The notes under the pieces: model-generated | Told to the model about the DNA's origin: nothing | Databases searched by the model: none | Seen by the model: only the letters and a program-made list of their open reading frames with translations | Assembly: GCA_027371825.1 (NCBI GenBank) | Contig: DAHXLE010000025.1 | Location: 1-64,000 of the forward strand | Origin: Candidatus Saccharimonadota bacterium | Lineage (GTDB): Bacteria; Patescibacteriota; Saccharimonadia; Saccharimonadales; UBA4665 | Direction of reading: 5' to 3' | Length of the DNA: 64,000 nucleotides | Program-made: the position numbers and the translations under genes | Shown: positions 1-8,552 of the stretch, in pieces | Numbering within the stretch: the stretch's first letter is position 1 | Layout of the letters: every line of letters begins with the position of its first letter

Positions 1-149
1 CTCTTTTTTACGTTGGTACAATACAAATACGGACAGCGTATAGCTCTCATAGTATTTCTCCTGATTAGTTTGGTAACTTCAGGATACTACGTGACTAATT
101 GCTGTCCGTATTTGGTTAATTATGTTGTAGTAGCAACTTTAATTTGTTA

Positions 150-650
150 TTAAGCCCGAATTGCAAATAATGCAATTGCAGCAGCTACCGAGACATTAAA
201 AGATTCTTTTTTACCTTTCATCGGAATTTCGATGATAGCATCGGATGAATCGAGTATACTTAATTCGATTCCTCCTATCTCTCTTCCGACTATTAAGGCG
301 ACTCTATCCGGAGCCTTATAGTCATGTACCGGTATTGACCGCTTTGATTGTTCTAGTGCAACTATTTCATACTTTGTTTTATGAAGTTCCCTGAGTAGTT
401 TTGATATATCGACGCAGTGCTCCCAGTCAACGTAATGTTCGGCGCCTAAAGATGTTTTTGTGATCCTCTTATTGATTGATTCTGCCAAGAAAGGTAACCT
501 GTCGTCGGTTTTATGTTGAGGATAGGGGGTATAGCCGGTAAGATAGACTTTGCTTACTCCTAACCCGTCAGCGGTTCTTAGCATTGAACCGACGTTATGG
601 GTGCTCCTGACGTTGTGAATTATTAATATCAGTAATCTTTCTGTCGCCAT
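150..650 (-). CDS. TrmH/SpoU-family RNA 2'-O-methyltransferase
   Basis: ORF; N-terminal HNVRSTHNVGSMLRTADGLG and C-terminal ALIVGREIGGI / IPMKGKKESFNVSVAAAI match SpoU motifs. Confidence 0.9.
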   Translation of the reverse strand: MATERLLILIIHNVRSTHNVGSMLRTADGLGVSKVYLTGYTPYPQHKTDDRLPFLAESINKRITKTSLGAEHYVDWEHCVDISKLLRELHKTKYEIVALEQSKRSIPVHDYKAPDRVALIVGREIGGIELSILDSSDAIIEIPMKGKKESFNVSVAAAIALFAIRA

Positions 651-726
651 TATTTAATAATGCTACTACACTTTATCAATTCAGAGAGAGATTTTTTAAA
701 CTTAAGCGGTTATAATAGTACGTGCG

Positions 727-2328
727 ATGAGTCAAGATGCTAGATACGACGAAGAACGAGCCACCGAACGACGTGCCGGTTTGTTGGGACTGAGTTATGT
801 CGATACATCAAAAATTGACAATAAAATTTTATACAAAAGCTTTTTAAGCATACCCGAGATGTATCAGCAGAGAGTGGTTCCCTTGGCTGCCGACCAAAGC
901 AATATTCAGTTTGGAATAACTACCACAACCTCGCAGCAAACCCTGGATAATTTAAGAAGCCGGTTTACGGATCAACGAATATCTTATGCGATTATATCTG
1001 TTACCGGCTTCAATGACTACATGAAATTGTATGATCCACCGACAAAAATAGTGTATCAAGACGTCAACTTGGCAGGCGGTCGTGGTAGTAGCTTAATTGA
1101 TCGTATATCCGCGATATTGGACCAGGTTAGGCCAGACGACATTTTAGCTTATCTAGTCAAGCAGGCATATCAGTTAAAAGCATCGGATATTCATCTTGAA
1201 AATGGCTCTCACTATGCCAGAATTCGAATAAGAGTAGACGGAGTCCTGCACTTTATTGCAAGGCTTAGCTTTGAGAAATACCACAATCTAATGGGCTCTA
1301 TAGCATCGGCGTCTAATATTTCGGTGAACGCTGCTGAAGCCCAAAGTGGTCATATTAACAAAACTTACAACATGCTAAACGGCGAGAGTGTAACGGTTAA
1401 TCTAAGAGTTGAAACTATACCGGCGGCATATGGGCAGGACGTAGTTATGAGACTTTTTAATATAAGTTTAGAGCTTATGAAACTTGATAAGCTGGGGCTC
1501 AGTGTATCAGAGCGAAAGATTGTAGATGATGTCATAAATCATCCCTCGGGAATGGTGCTTGTCGTTGGCCCGACCGGATCCGGTAAGACTACGACTCTTT
1601 ACTCCTTGATAAACACTCTTAATACCGAAGAGAGAAAAATAATAACCCTAGAGGATCCTATCGAATACTATATTGACGGGGTCGTACAAATTCCCGTCAA
1701 TAGTGACGAAGGTACGCAAGGTTTTGCCGATAAACTCAAAGCAATATTAAGGCTAGACCCGAATGTTGTTATGGTTGGAGAAATTCGTGATCAAGATACG
1801 GCTAGAACAGCTCTTCAAGCAGCTTTAACCGGTCAGCTGGTACTATCATCCTTTCACGCCTCTTCGGCGGCAGCTGCGCTGACGAGACTGATAGACTACG
1901 TAGGAATAAATCCAATATTTTCCTCTGCAATCCATCTTATAATGGCGCAGCGTCTGATAAGGCGTCTTGATGATAGTACGAAGATTCCTTATCGACCAGA
2001 CGATAGCTTAATGGCGGAAATAACCAAGGTAATTAATTCCTTGCCCGACGGAACCAATATTCCGGATTTAACTTCAATTACGTTTTATAGACCGGGTAAA
2101 TCAGACTCAAACCCGTTTGGTTACAGCGGACAGTTAGCTATTCGGGAACAACTACAGATGAGCGAAGGTGTGAGAAAAATCTTAAGACTTCCACAGAATG
2201 ATATAACGACGGTAGCAATCGAGGCAGAGGCGGTCAATAATGGCATGTTAACCATGCTTCAAGATGGGGTGCTAAAAGCAATATCTGGCATTACGTCGCT
2301 AGAAGAAGTATATAGAGTTGTAGGCTAA
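727..2328 (+). CDS. Type II secretion/type IV pilus assembly ATPase (GspE/PilB family)
   Basis: Walker A GPTGSGKTTTL, Asp box LEDPIEYYIDGVVQIPVN, RLDPNVVMVGEIRDQDTA, HIS box SSFHASSAAAALTRL. Confidence 0.92.
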   Translation: MSQDARYDEERATERRAGLLGLSYVDTSKIDNKILYKSFLSIPEMYQQRVVPLAADQSNIQFGITTTTSQQTLDNLRSRFTDQRISYAIISVTGFNDYMKLYDPPTKIVYQDVNLAGGRGSSLIDRISAILDQVRPDDILAYLVKQAYQLKASDIHLENGSHYARIRIRVDGVLHFIARLSFEKYHNLMGSIASASNISVNAAEAQSGHINKTYNMLNGESVTVNLRVETIPAAYGQDVVMRLFNISLELMKLDKLGLSVSERKIVDDVINHPSGMVLVVGPTGSGKTTTLYSLINTLNTEERKIITLEDPIEYYIDGVVQIPVNSDEGTQGFADKLKAILRLDPNVVMVGEIRDQDTARTALQAALTGQLVLSSFHASSAAAALTRLIDYVGINPIFSSAIHLIMAQRLIRRLDDSTKIPYRPDDSLMAEITKVINSLPDGTNIPDLTSITFYRPGKSDSNPFGYSGQLAIREQLQMSEGVRKILRLPQNDITTVAIEAEAVNNGMLTMLQDGVLKAISGITSLEEVYRVVG

Positions 2329-2397
2329 GTCGAGACTACTTGCGTTTATAGAGATAATCGTGTAAGATTTTGTATAAATAGTAAGTCAGGAATAGAT

Positions 2398-2919
2398 ATG
2401 GAATCGGTAATTCAACAGGTTGAGGCGCGTTTCAAAAAAGCTGCCGTCGTTAATGTGAAAAGCGGTGATATGGTTAAGGTGCACCAAAAGATTCGAGAAA
2501 ACGGCAAAGAACGTGTTCAGGTTTTTCAGGGACTTGTCATACGAACGGATCGGAAGAATAGCCACACCAGCCGCATTACCGTTCGAAGAATAGCCAGTGG
2601 CGTGGGCGTAGAAAAAAGCTTCCTGCTACACAGCCCCCTGGTTCTTAAAGTTGAGATAACCAAACGAAGCAAAGTACGCCGGAACTATCTAAGCTATATG
2701 CGTGGCCTTACAGGAAAAGCTGCCAGATTGAGTGGCGTAGATTTTGATAGAGAAAAAGTAAATTCTATAAAAGATGAAGCTTCCGAGGCTGAAGAGGAAA
2801 AACTGAAAGAAGAAGTCGCTAAAGCTGCAGAAGAAGAAATTGCCAAAAAAGCCAAAGAGGAAGCCAAGATCGAAGCGAAAGCGGAAGCAGCGTTAGCGGC
2901 ACACAAGAATGCAGCTTAG
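2398..2919 (+). CDS. rplS: 50S ribosomal protein L19 with Glu/Ala/Lys-rich C-terminal extension
   Basis: FQGLVIRTDRKNSHTSRITVRRIASGVGVEKSFLLHSPLVLKVEI..RSKVRRNYLSYMRGLTGKAARL is L19 core. Confidence 0.95.
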   Translation: MESVIQQVEARFKKAAVVNVKSGDMVKVHQKIRENGKERVQVFQGLVIRTDRKNSHTSRITVRRIASGVGVEKSFLLHSPLVLKVEITKRSKVRRNYLSYMRGLTGKAARLSGVDFDREKVNSIKDEASEAEEEKLKEEVAKAAEEEIAKKAKEEAKIEAKAEAALAAHKNAA

Positions 2920-2946
2920 ATTATCTCGATCTTTTTAAAACCGTTT

Positions 2947-3804
2947 CTATTGTATTGATAAAACAGGATTCCGGCGAGCCGGACGATGCTCTTTAAGCAG
3001 TAAAATAGGCGAAATCTTACGACTCTTATCGTCGAAACTTCTGTATAAAAGTCTCAGCGGAAGATAACACGCCAACACTAAGCCAACGACCGGATAAAGC
3101 GATAATCTATTTAATGCGCCGTGACTTTTGTACGAGTTTAGATTGGCACTTACATATCTAATAAAATCTAACGGTGAGACGTCAATACACCTACCCGATA
3201 CTCCGGCTTTGAGCTCGGTAATAAACCCAAGACTCATGTCGTGTTTACTGAGATGTATGGCTAAATCTAAATCTTCATGTATATTATTGCTTTGACAGAC
3301 TTCATGTTGAACTGTTTGCCAGGAGCTTCGTCTAAGTGCCATATTGCTGCCGAACAGGTAAGGGTACCGATGCTGCGAAAAGTATAGCCACTTACGACAG
3401 ACAAGATCAGCTCTGTCGATAATGCTTGACAGTGGAGCATCGTAATAATGAATAGATCCGGTAATAGCACTAACGTCACTATCTTGATAGATATTGCAAA
3501 TAGTCTCTACCCAGTTATCGCTAATAATTGTGTCGGCATCGATTCGTCCGATAATATCTCCAGTGGCGTAGTTGAACCCAGTGTCCCTGACGTAAGGAAG
3601 TCCCTTTCGGGGTTCATTAACTAGTGTTACGAAGTCGTAATTAAGGGCTATATCGACTGTCTTATCGGTTGAATTATTGTTGATGACAATAACTTCATAT
3701 GGCACTACGGTTTGTCTTGATATGGCCTCTAAACACTGCCCGAGGAGCCGTTCTTCGTTATGGGCCGGTATGACAATAGATACCGTTAATTCTTTATCGT
3801 GCAT
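2947..3804 (-). CDS. Glycosyltransferase family 2
   Basis: VSIVIPAHNEERLLGQCLEAI..VIVINNNSTDKTVDIA; internal ATG (MHDKELTVS) at 3804 preferred because the longer ORF overlaps rnhB. Confidence 0.88.
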   Translation of the reverse strand: MHDKELTVSIVIPAHNEERLLGQCLEAISRQTVVPYEVIVINNNSTDKTVDIALNYDFVTLVNEPRKGLPYVRDTGFNYATGDIIGRIDADTIISDNWVETICNIYQDSDVSAITGSIHYYDAPLSSIIDRADLVCRKWLYFSQHRYPYLFGSNMALRRSSWQTVQHEVCQSNNIHEDLDLAIHLSKHDMSLGFITELKAGVSGRCIDVSPLDFIRYVSANLNSYKSHGALNRLSLYPVVGLVLACYLPLRLLYRSFDDKSRKISPILLLKEHRPARRNPVLSIQ

Positions 3805-3895
3805 TATGACTACTACATTATAGACTGCTATTGTTAATATTTTGCTGGGTTTTTTGGCATATCCTAAGTTGTGACTTGGTGGTACAATCGAGCAA

Positions 3896-4450
3896 ATGAT
3901 TATTCTCGGCGTAGATGAGGTAGGACGAGGAAGTTGGGCCGGCCCTCTAGTGGCAGGGGCTGTTATTCTAAAGTCACCAATTGATGGTCTTACTGATTCT
4001 AAGCTTTTAAGCAAGAAACAAAGGGAAAAATTATCCGCTCAGATTCTTCAGTTTTCCGATGCCTATGCGCTTGGTTGGGTAAGTCCTAAAATCATAGATA
4101 AACTCGGGCTGACGGCATCAGTACGATTGGCTATGCAAAGAGCCGTTAAGAGAATCTCGGTTTCATACGACCAATTAATAGTCGACGGCAACATTAATTA
4201 TCTGTCAAGCATTGCTAAGAGTAAAGCGATTGTCAGAGCCGACCTCAGCGTCGCAAGCGTTAGCGCAGCATCTGTTATTGCTAAAGTTGCTAGAGATGAG
4301 TACATGAAAAATCAGAGTATGCTCTATCCACAGTATGGTTTTGACAGTAACGTAGGGTACGGTACCGCCAAGCATTTATCGGCTCTTAAACTCGTTGGAC
4401 TCTGTCCATTGCACCGCTTAAGTTATCGTCCGGTAGCAGCTTTTCTGTGA
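3896..4450 (+). CDS. rnhB: Ribonuclease HII
   Basis: ILGVDEVGRGSWAGPLVAGAVIL, SVASVSAASVIAKVARDEYM. Confidence 0.95.
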   Translation: MIILGVDEVGRGSWAGPLVAGAVILKSPIDGLTDSKLLSKKQREKLSAQILQFSDAYALGWVSPKIIDKLGLTASVRLAMQRAVKRISVSYDQLIVDGNINYLSSIAKSKAIVRADLSVASVSAASVIAKVARDEYMKNQSMLYPQYGFDSNVGYGTAKHLSALKLVGLCPLHRLSYRPVAAFL

Positions 4451-4451
4451 G

Positions 4452-7070
4452 TTAGCGGAAGAATTTTAAAATAGCATCAAGATCTCGCTTTTTCCAGGCC
4501 GATTGATACTCTATTATTTCGCAGCCTTGCTTAAATGCTCTCTCGATTCCGGGTTCCATTCTAGGTTCAAAGAAATTTTTGTATTCCGACAATAAGTGTT
4601 CATCACCATACGACTTGGCGCAGTAAATCGGAAAGCGAGAAAAACTTAAATCTGTACCGAGCGTGCTCTTGAGCCACGTCCAGTGGTCTTTAAACCATTC
4701 CCAGGTTGCATCACGCGCAAAACGATTGGCAAAGCTGTATGCCACCCAATATGATACATCCTGCGGTCTTACGTTCGGGCCATCAATTTGTTCCAGTGCT
4801 TTCTTGATAATGTCAGGTGTACAAAAAGCTGTCAGAGCTGCTGATAAAATTACTTTTTCTTCACTGTTGTTGGTCGTATTGTGGAGGTTTAAAAGTTTAT
4901 TGTATTCCTTAATTCCGCCCTCTCTCGCTACCGTAACGTATACAACGCCGCGTATATTCGGGTCGATAAACGAATCTTTGTTTATTTTAGCAAACCTCTT
5001 GAAGGCTTCGGATATGACGGGCTTATCTTTAGATATCGAAGCTAAAGATAGAATAGTGGGCCGTAGTAATGTATCAAAATGAGACTCATTTTTCCCGGCC
5101 TCCCAACCTAGGCGATCAAGTTGCTCCTTGGCAATTTTAATTACAAAAGGTTGCATAGAACTTCGTAAGCTTTCATCGGCCATTACCGACCTTATGCTCC
5201 CGAGGCCTGATGCTATGATGTCCCAAACAAAAGGGCTGTCTTCGCCTTTGTCGGAGTCGATTAAGCTCAAAAAATTTGTCGTAGGGGACGAGCCGTTAAC
5301 GGCGTTTTCGAGAGAATCATTGAATATTCTAATTCGATCTTCTGTGCCTATGCGATGATTCAAAAGAGACTTACGCAGAATCTCCTGATATTTGTCGTTA
5401 CTGTAACTCGTCCTAAAGAAACCGTTGCTACCAGAGTTTAGAAGTAACAGGGTTTCATCCGACTTACTACTATCAAAAGTAAAATTACCTGAGGATTTAT
5501 TGAGTGTATCTTCGCTTAAAGCGATACTCGATCCAAGCGGGATGGGCCATAATTGATCGTCAAGTTTACTTACTGGTTTATCTTGATCGGATATTTGATG
5601 TTGGTGAGGCGTTAGAGTAAAACGTTTTTGAGACAGTGCAATATTACCTGCTTGCAAGTCAATATCAGCTGTAACAACAGGAAAACCAGACTGTGTTGTC
5701 CAGGAGTTCATGAAATCTTTGACCGGCCTATTGGAAACTTGACTCAAAGATTCCCATAAATCAACGGTATCGGTATTGCTATAGGAGTGGGATTTAAGAT
5801 AATGTCTCAGTCCGTCTCGAAAAAATTCTTCACCAAGATAGTGATAAAGCATATTGATGACGCTTGAGCCTTTGCAGTAACTGATATTATCGAAAATAGT
5901 CCGTATTTCGTCAGGATGGTTAATTGTTACCTCGACCGGATGCGTGTTTATGAGAGCATCTTGCTTAAGGGCGGATTCTTGTTCGTTAACTATAAACTCG
6001 CTCCACATCTGCCACTCGGGATACAAATGATCTATGGCAAAATATTCCATCCAACTGGCAAAACCTTCATTTAGCCAGAGATCAGTCCACCATCTCATTG
6101 TCACCAGGTTGCCGAACCATTGATGGGCAAGCTCATGCGCAACCACTAATGCTACGTACTGTAGACTGCTAAGGCTGGTTTTCTTAGAATCCACAAGAAG
6201 AGCTTGTTCTCGGAAAGTTATACATCCCCAATTTTCCATAGCACCAGACGAAAAGTCGGGTAATGCAATGAGGTCGCATTTTTTTAAGGGGTACGGAATA
6301 TCGAAATAGTCACTGTAGAACTCGATTACTTTTACGGCCGTATCCAGCGCGAATTTCACATAAGAAACGTTATTCGGAGTCGCATATGCCCTGATAGTTA
6401 TGCCGTCCTTTGTATGACTTTCCAAATAGTCCATGTCACCGTATACAAAAGCCAGCAAGTAGGTACTCATCACGGGTGTTTTTAAGAACTTAGTAATCCT
6501 TAACTTGTCTTCATTGTCTTTAGATTTGAATAACTTCCGGCTTTCAACCGGTGTGTTGGATAAGACGACTGCGTCGGAGGGAGTAACCAGAGATAACTCA
6601 AATGTTGCCTTAGCCTCAGGCTCGTCAATGCAAGGGAAGGCCTGACGGGCGTAATGACTTTCAAATTGGGTAGCTATCAGCATCTTATCTTTCCCTTTAT
6701 CCGAAAAATAACAAGGGTATATGCCATCCATGGGCTGTGTTATTTGACCATCAAAATCAATCTCAATTCTATATTTGCCGGGGTATAATAGTTTATCGAA
6801 GTGTAATCTTAGTTCTTCGTAGCTTTTATGCGAGTTAATTCGGGAGGGGATTAGTTTTTCCTGACCGTTTTTTGTAGATAAATATACCGTAGCGTTTAAT
6901 ATCTTTAGATTTTTCTGATGCAAGGTAAGCCTTTTACTGGGACGACCACGTTTATGCCCGTCAATGACAACACTGCCGTGGAATATCATCGCTCTTGTGT
7001 CGGGGTAAAGAAATATCTTGTAATTATCGGGCTGAAACCCGATAAATAGTCTCCGTACTTTTTTGCTCAT
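4452..7070 (-). CDS. M1-family zinc aminopeptidase
   Basis: GAMENWG and HELAHQWFGNLVTMRWWTDLWLNEGFASW. Confidence 0.95.
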   Translation of the reverse strand: MSKKVRRLFIGFQPDNYKIFLYPDTRAMIFHGSVVIDGHKRGRPSKRLTLHQKNLKILNATVYLSTKNGQEKLIPSRINSHKSYEELRLHFDKLLYPGKYRIEIDFDGQITQPMDGIYPCYFSDKGKDKMLIATQFESHYARQAFPCIDEPEAKATFELSLVTPSDAVVLSNTPVESRKLFKSKDNEDKLRITKFLKTPVMSTYLLAFVYGDMDYLESHTKDGITIRAYATPNNVSYVKFALDTAVKVIEFYSDYFDIPYPLKKCDLIALPDFSSGAMENWGCITFREQALLVDSKKTSLSSLQYVALVVAHELAHQWFGNLVTMRWWTDLWLNEGFASWMEYFAIDHLYPEWQMWSEFIVNEQESALKQDALINTHPVEVTINHPDEIRTIFDNISYCKGSSVINMLYHYLGEEFFRDGLRHYLKSHSYSNTDTVDLWESLSQVSNRPVKDFMNSWTTQSGFPVVTADIDLQAGNIALSQKRFTLTPHQHQISDQDKPVSKLDDQLWPIPLGSSIALSEDTLNKSSGNFTFDSSKSDETLLLLNSGSNGFFRTSYSNDKYQEILRKSLLNHRIGTEDRIRIFNDSLENAVNGSSPTTNFLSLIDSDKGEDSPFVWDIIASGLGSIRSVMADESLRSSMQPFVIKIAKEQLDRLGWEAGKNESHFDTLLRPTILSLASISKDKPVISEAFKRFAKINKDSFIDPNIRGVVYVTVAREGGIKEYNKLLNLHNTTNNSEEKVILSAALTAFCTPDIIKKALEQIDGPNVRPQDVSYWVAYSFANRFARDATWEWFKDHWTWLKSTLGTDLSFSRFPIYCAKSYGDEHLLSEYKNFFEPRMEPGIERAFKQGCEIIEYQSAWKKRDLDAILKFFR

Positions 7071-7077
7071 TCATGCT

Positions 7078-7107
7078 ATTTTACCAGTCCTTGCATAAGT
7101 GTTTCAA
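7078..7107 (-). promoter_or_regulatory. Predicted promoter of the M1 aminopeptidase gene
   Basis: Minus strand TTGAAA (7107-7102), 18 nt, TAAAAT (7083-7078), 7 nt before the ATG at 7070. Confidence 0.65.
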
Positions 7108-7119
7108 CTGATATATACT
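7091..7119 (+). promoter_or_regulatory. Predicted sigma-A-type promoter of nusA
   Basis: TTGCAT (7091-7096), 17 nt spacer, TATACT (7114-7119). Confidence 0.75.
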
Positions 7120-7140
7120 AACAATGTTGAAATGTAAATC

Positions 7141-7165
7141 TCCGGCCAGATTGGTCGGATTTTTT
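7141..7165 (+). terminator. Intrinsic terminator inside the nusA 5' leader (candidate attenuator)
   Basis: TCCGGCCA-GAT-TGGTCGGA (8 bp stem with one G-T) followed by TTTTTT. Confidence 0.75.
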
Positions 7166-7188
7166 AATGAAAGGATCAAGGCAAACAC

Positions 7189-8358
7189 ATGGATTTAGAT
7201 TTAAAACAATTGGTTATGGCCATAAAGACTATTGCCGAAGAGAAGAATCTGCCCGAAGAAGTCGTCAAAGAAGCGGTTGAGCAAGCGCTTGCGGCAGCAT
7301 ATCGCAGAGACTATGGGGATCGCGATCAAGATGTGCGGGTTAGTCTCAATGTTAACACCGGAGAGATTGACGCGTTCGTCACCAAAGAAGTAGTCGATAC
7401 TCCAGGCAGTGATGCCTATGAGATATCCCTAAAGGATGCCCTAAAGCTTAAGAAAACTGCCGTTGTCGGTGATAAGATTGAAGTCCATCAAAAAATTGAT
7501 GACTTCGGTCGAGTAGCTGCTCAAACTGCAAAACAAGTTATTCTTCAGCGACTCAGAGAAGCCGAGCGAGAGATTATCATGGAAGAATATGAAGATAAAA
7601 TCGGCACTATCATTAACGGTATGGTAGTCAGACAGGAGCCGAGTATCGTTCGAGTGGATCTTGGCCGTGCTCAAGCTATTATGCCCAGGAGCGAGCAGAT
7701 ACAAGGGGAGAGATATTATCCCGGTCAGCGAATAAAAGTGTATCTTAAAGACGTAGAGCGTGGGCTGCGAGGTCCGCAGCTTATAGTAAGTCGCGGCTGT
7801 AATGAGTTTATCGAGTGGCTGTTCAGGGCGGAGGTTCCAGAAATGGAAAATAACGCCGTCGAGATAAAAGGAATGGCTAGAGAAGCCGGAGTGAGAACAA
7901 AAATTGCCGTTAGCTCCAGCCTACCGGGTGTTGATCCTGTCGGTACTTTTGTTGGCGGACACGGCACGAGAGTTAACGCTGTGATGGGCGAAATAGGCGA
8001 GCAGGAAAAAATTGACATCATAGTATTTAGCGACGACACCCGTTCCTATATTACGAACGCTCTAAGTCCGACTAAAGTCACTAAAGTGATTATTGACGAT
8101 AAATCTAAGAGAGCACAGGTTTTGGTTCCCGAAGACCAGCTAAGTATTGCTATCGGTAAATCCGGGCAGAACGTCAGATTGGCCAGTAAGTTAACCGGTT
8201 ACGAGCTTGACGTTGAAGCTGACCGACAAGATGTACCCAAAGAAACCGTGAAGCCGGATGAACCTCATCATGTTCCAAAACTAAAAAAGAAGGAACAGCT
8301 CGAGAGCTCGTTACTTGAGGCAATCGAAGAGCACGGCGTCGACCAGCTTGATCAATAA
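7189..8358 (+). CDS. nusA: Transcription termination/antitermination factor NusA
   Basis: S1 region, KH region VDPVGTFVGGHGTRVNAVMGEIGEQEKIDII, SIAIGKSGQNVRLASKLTGYELDV. Confidence 0.95.
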   Translation: MDLDLKQLVMAIKTIAEEKNLPEEVVKEAVEQALAAAYRRDYGDRDQDVRVSLNVNTGEIDAFVTKEVVDTPGSDAYEISLKDALKLKKTAVVGDKIEVHQKIDDFGRVAAQTAKQVILQRLREAEREIIMEEYEDKIGTIINGMVVRQEPSIVRVDLGRAQAIMPRSEQIQGERYYPGQRIKVYLKDVERGLRGPQLIVSRGCNEFIEWLFRAEVPEMENNAVEIKGMAREAGVRTKIAVSSSLPGVDPVGTFVGGHGTRVNAVMGEIGEQEKIDIIVFSDDTRSYITNALSPTKVTKVIIDDKSKRAQVLVPEDQLSIAIGKSGQNVRLASKLTGYELDVEADRQDVPKETVKPDEPHHVPKLKKKEQLESSLLEAIEEHGVDQLDQ

Positions 8359-8376
8359 ATATATGTAGTAATAAAA

Positions 8377-8403
8377 TTAGCACTCTTGACTTGTGAGTGC
8401 CAA
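8377..8403. promoter_or_regulatory. CIRCE element (HrcA operator) overlapping the clpC promoter
   Basis: TTAGCACTC-N9-GAGTGCCAA; one mismatch from consensus. TTGACT (8386-8391) lies in the spacer and TATTAT follows 18 nt later (8410-8415). Confidence 0.9.
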
Positions 8404-8552
8404 TAAGGCTATTATATTTGATGTAGCGTAATCACTTTAAATTGTTTTATGTATGTGTTAAATATTACAGTTTGTATTGAGGCTACACCAGTAAACTAAA
8501 ATATGTTACGGATAATTAGTGTCAGTTTTCTTAAAGTTGGAGATTAATTAAT

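Noticed and set aside
4663-5082. Plus-strand ORFs inside the M1 aminopeptidase gene
   Set aside because: Antisense of a convincing coding gene; translations show no motifs
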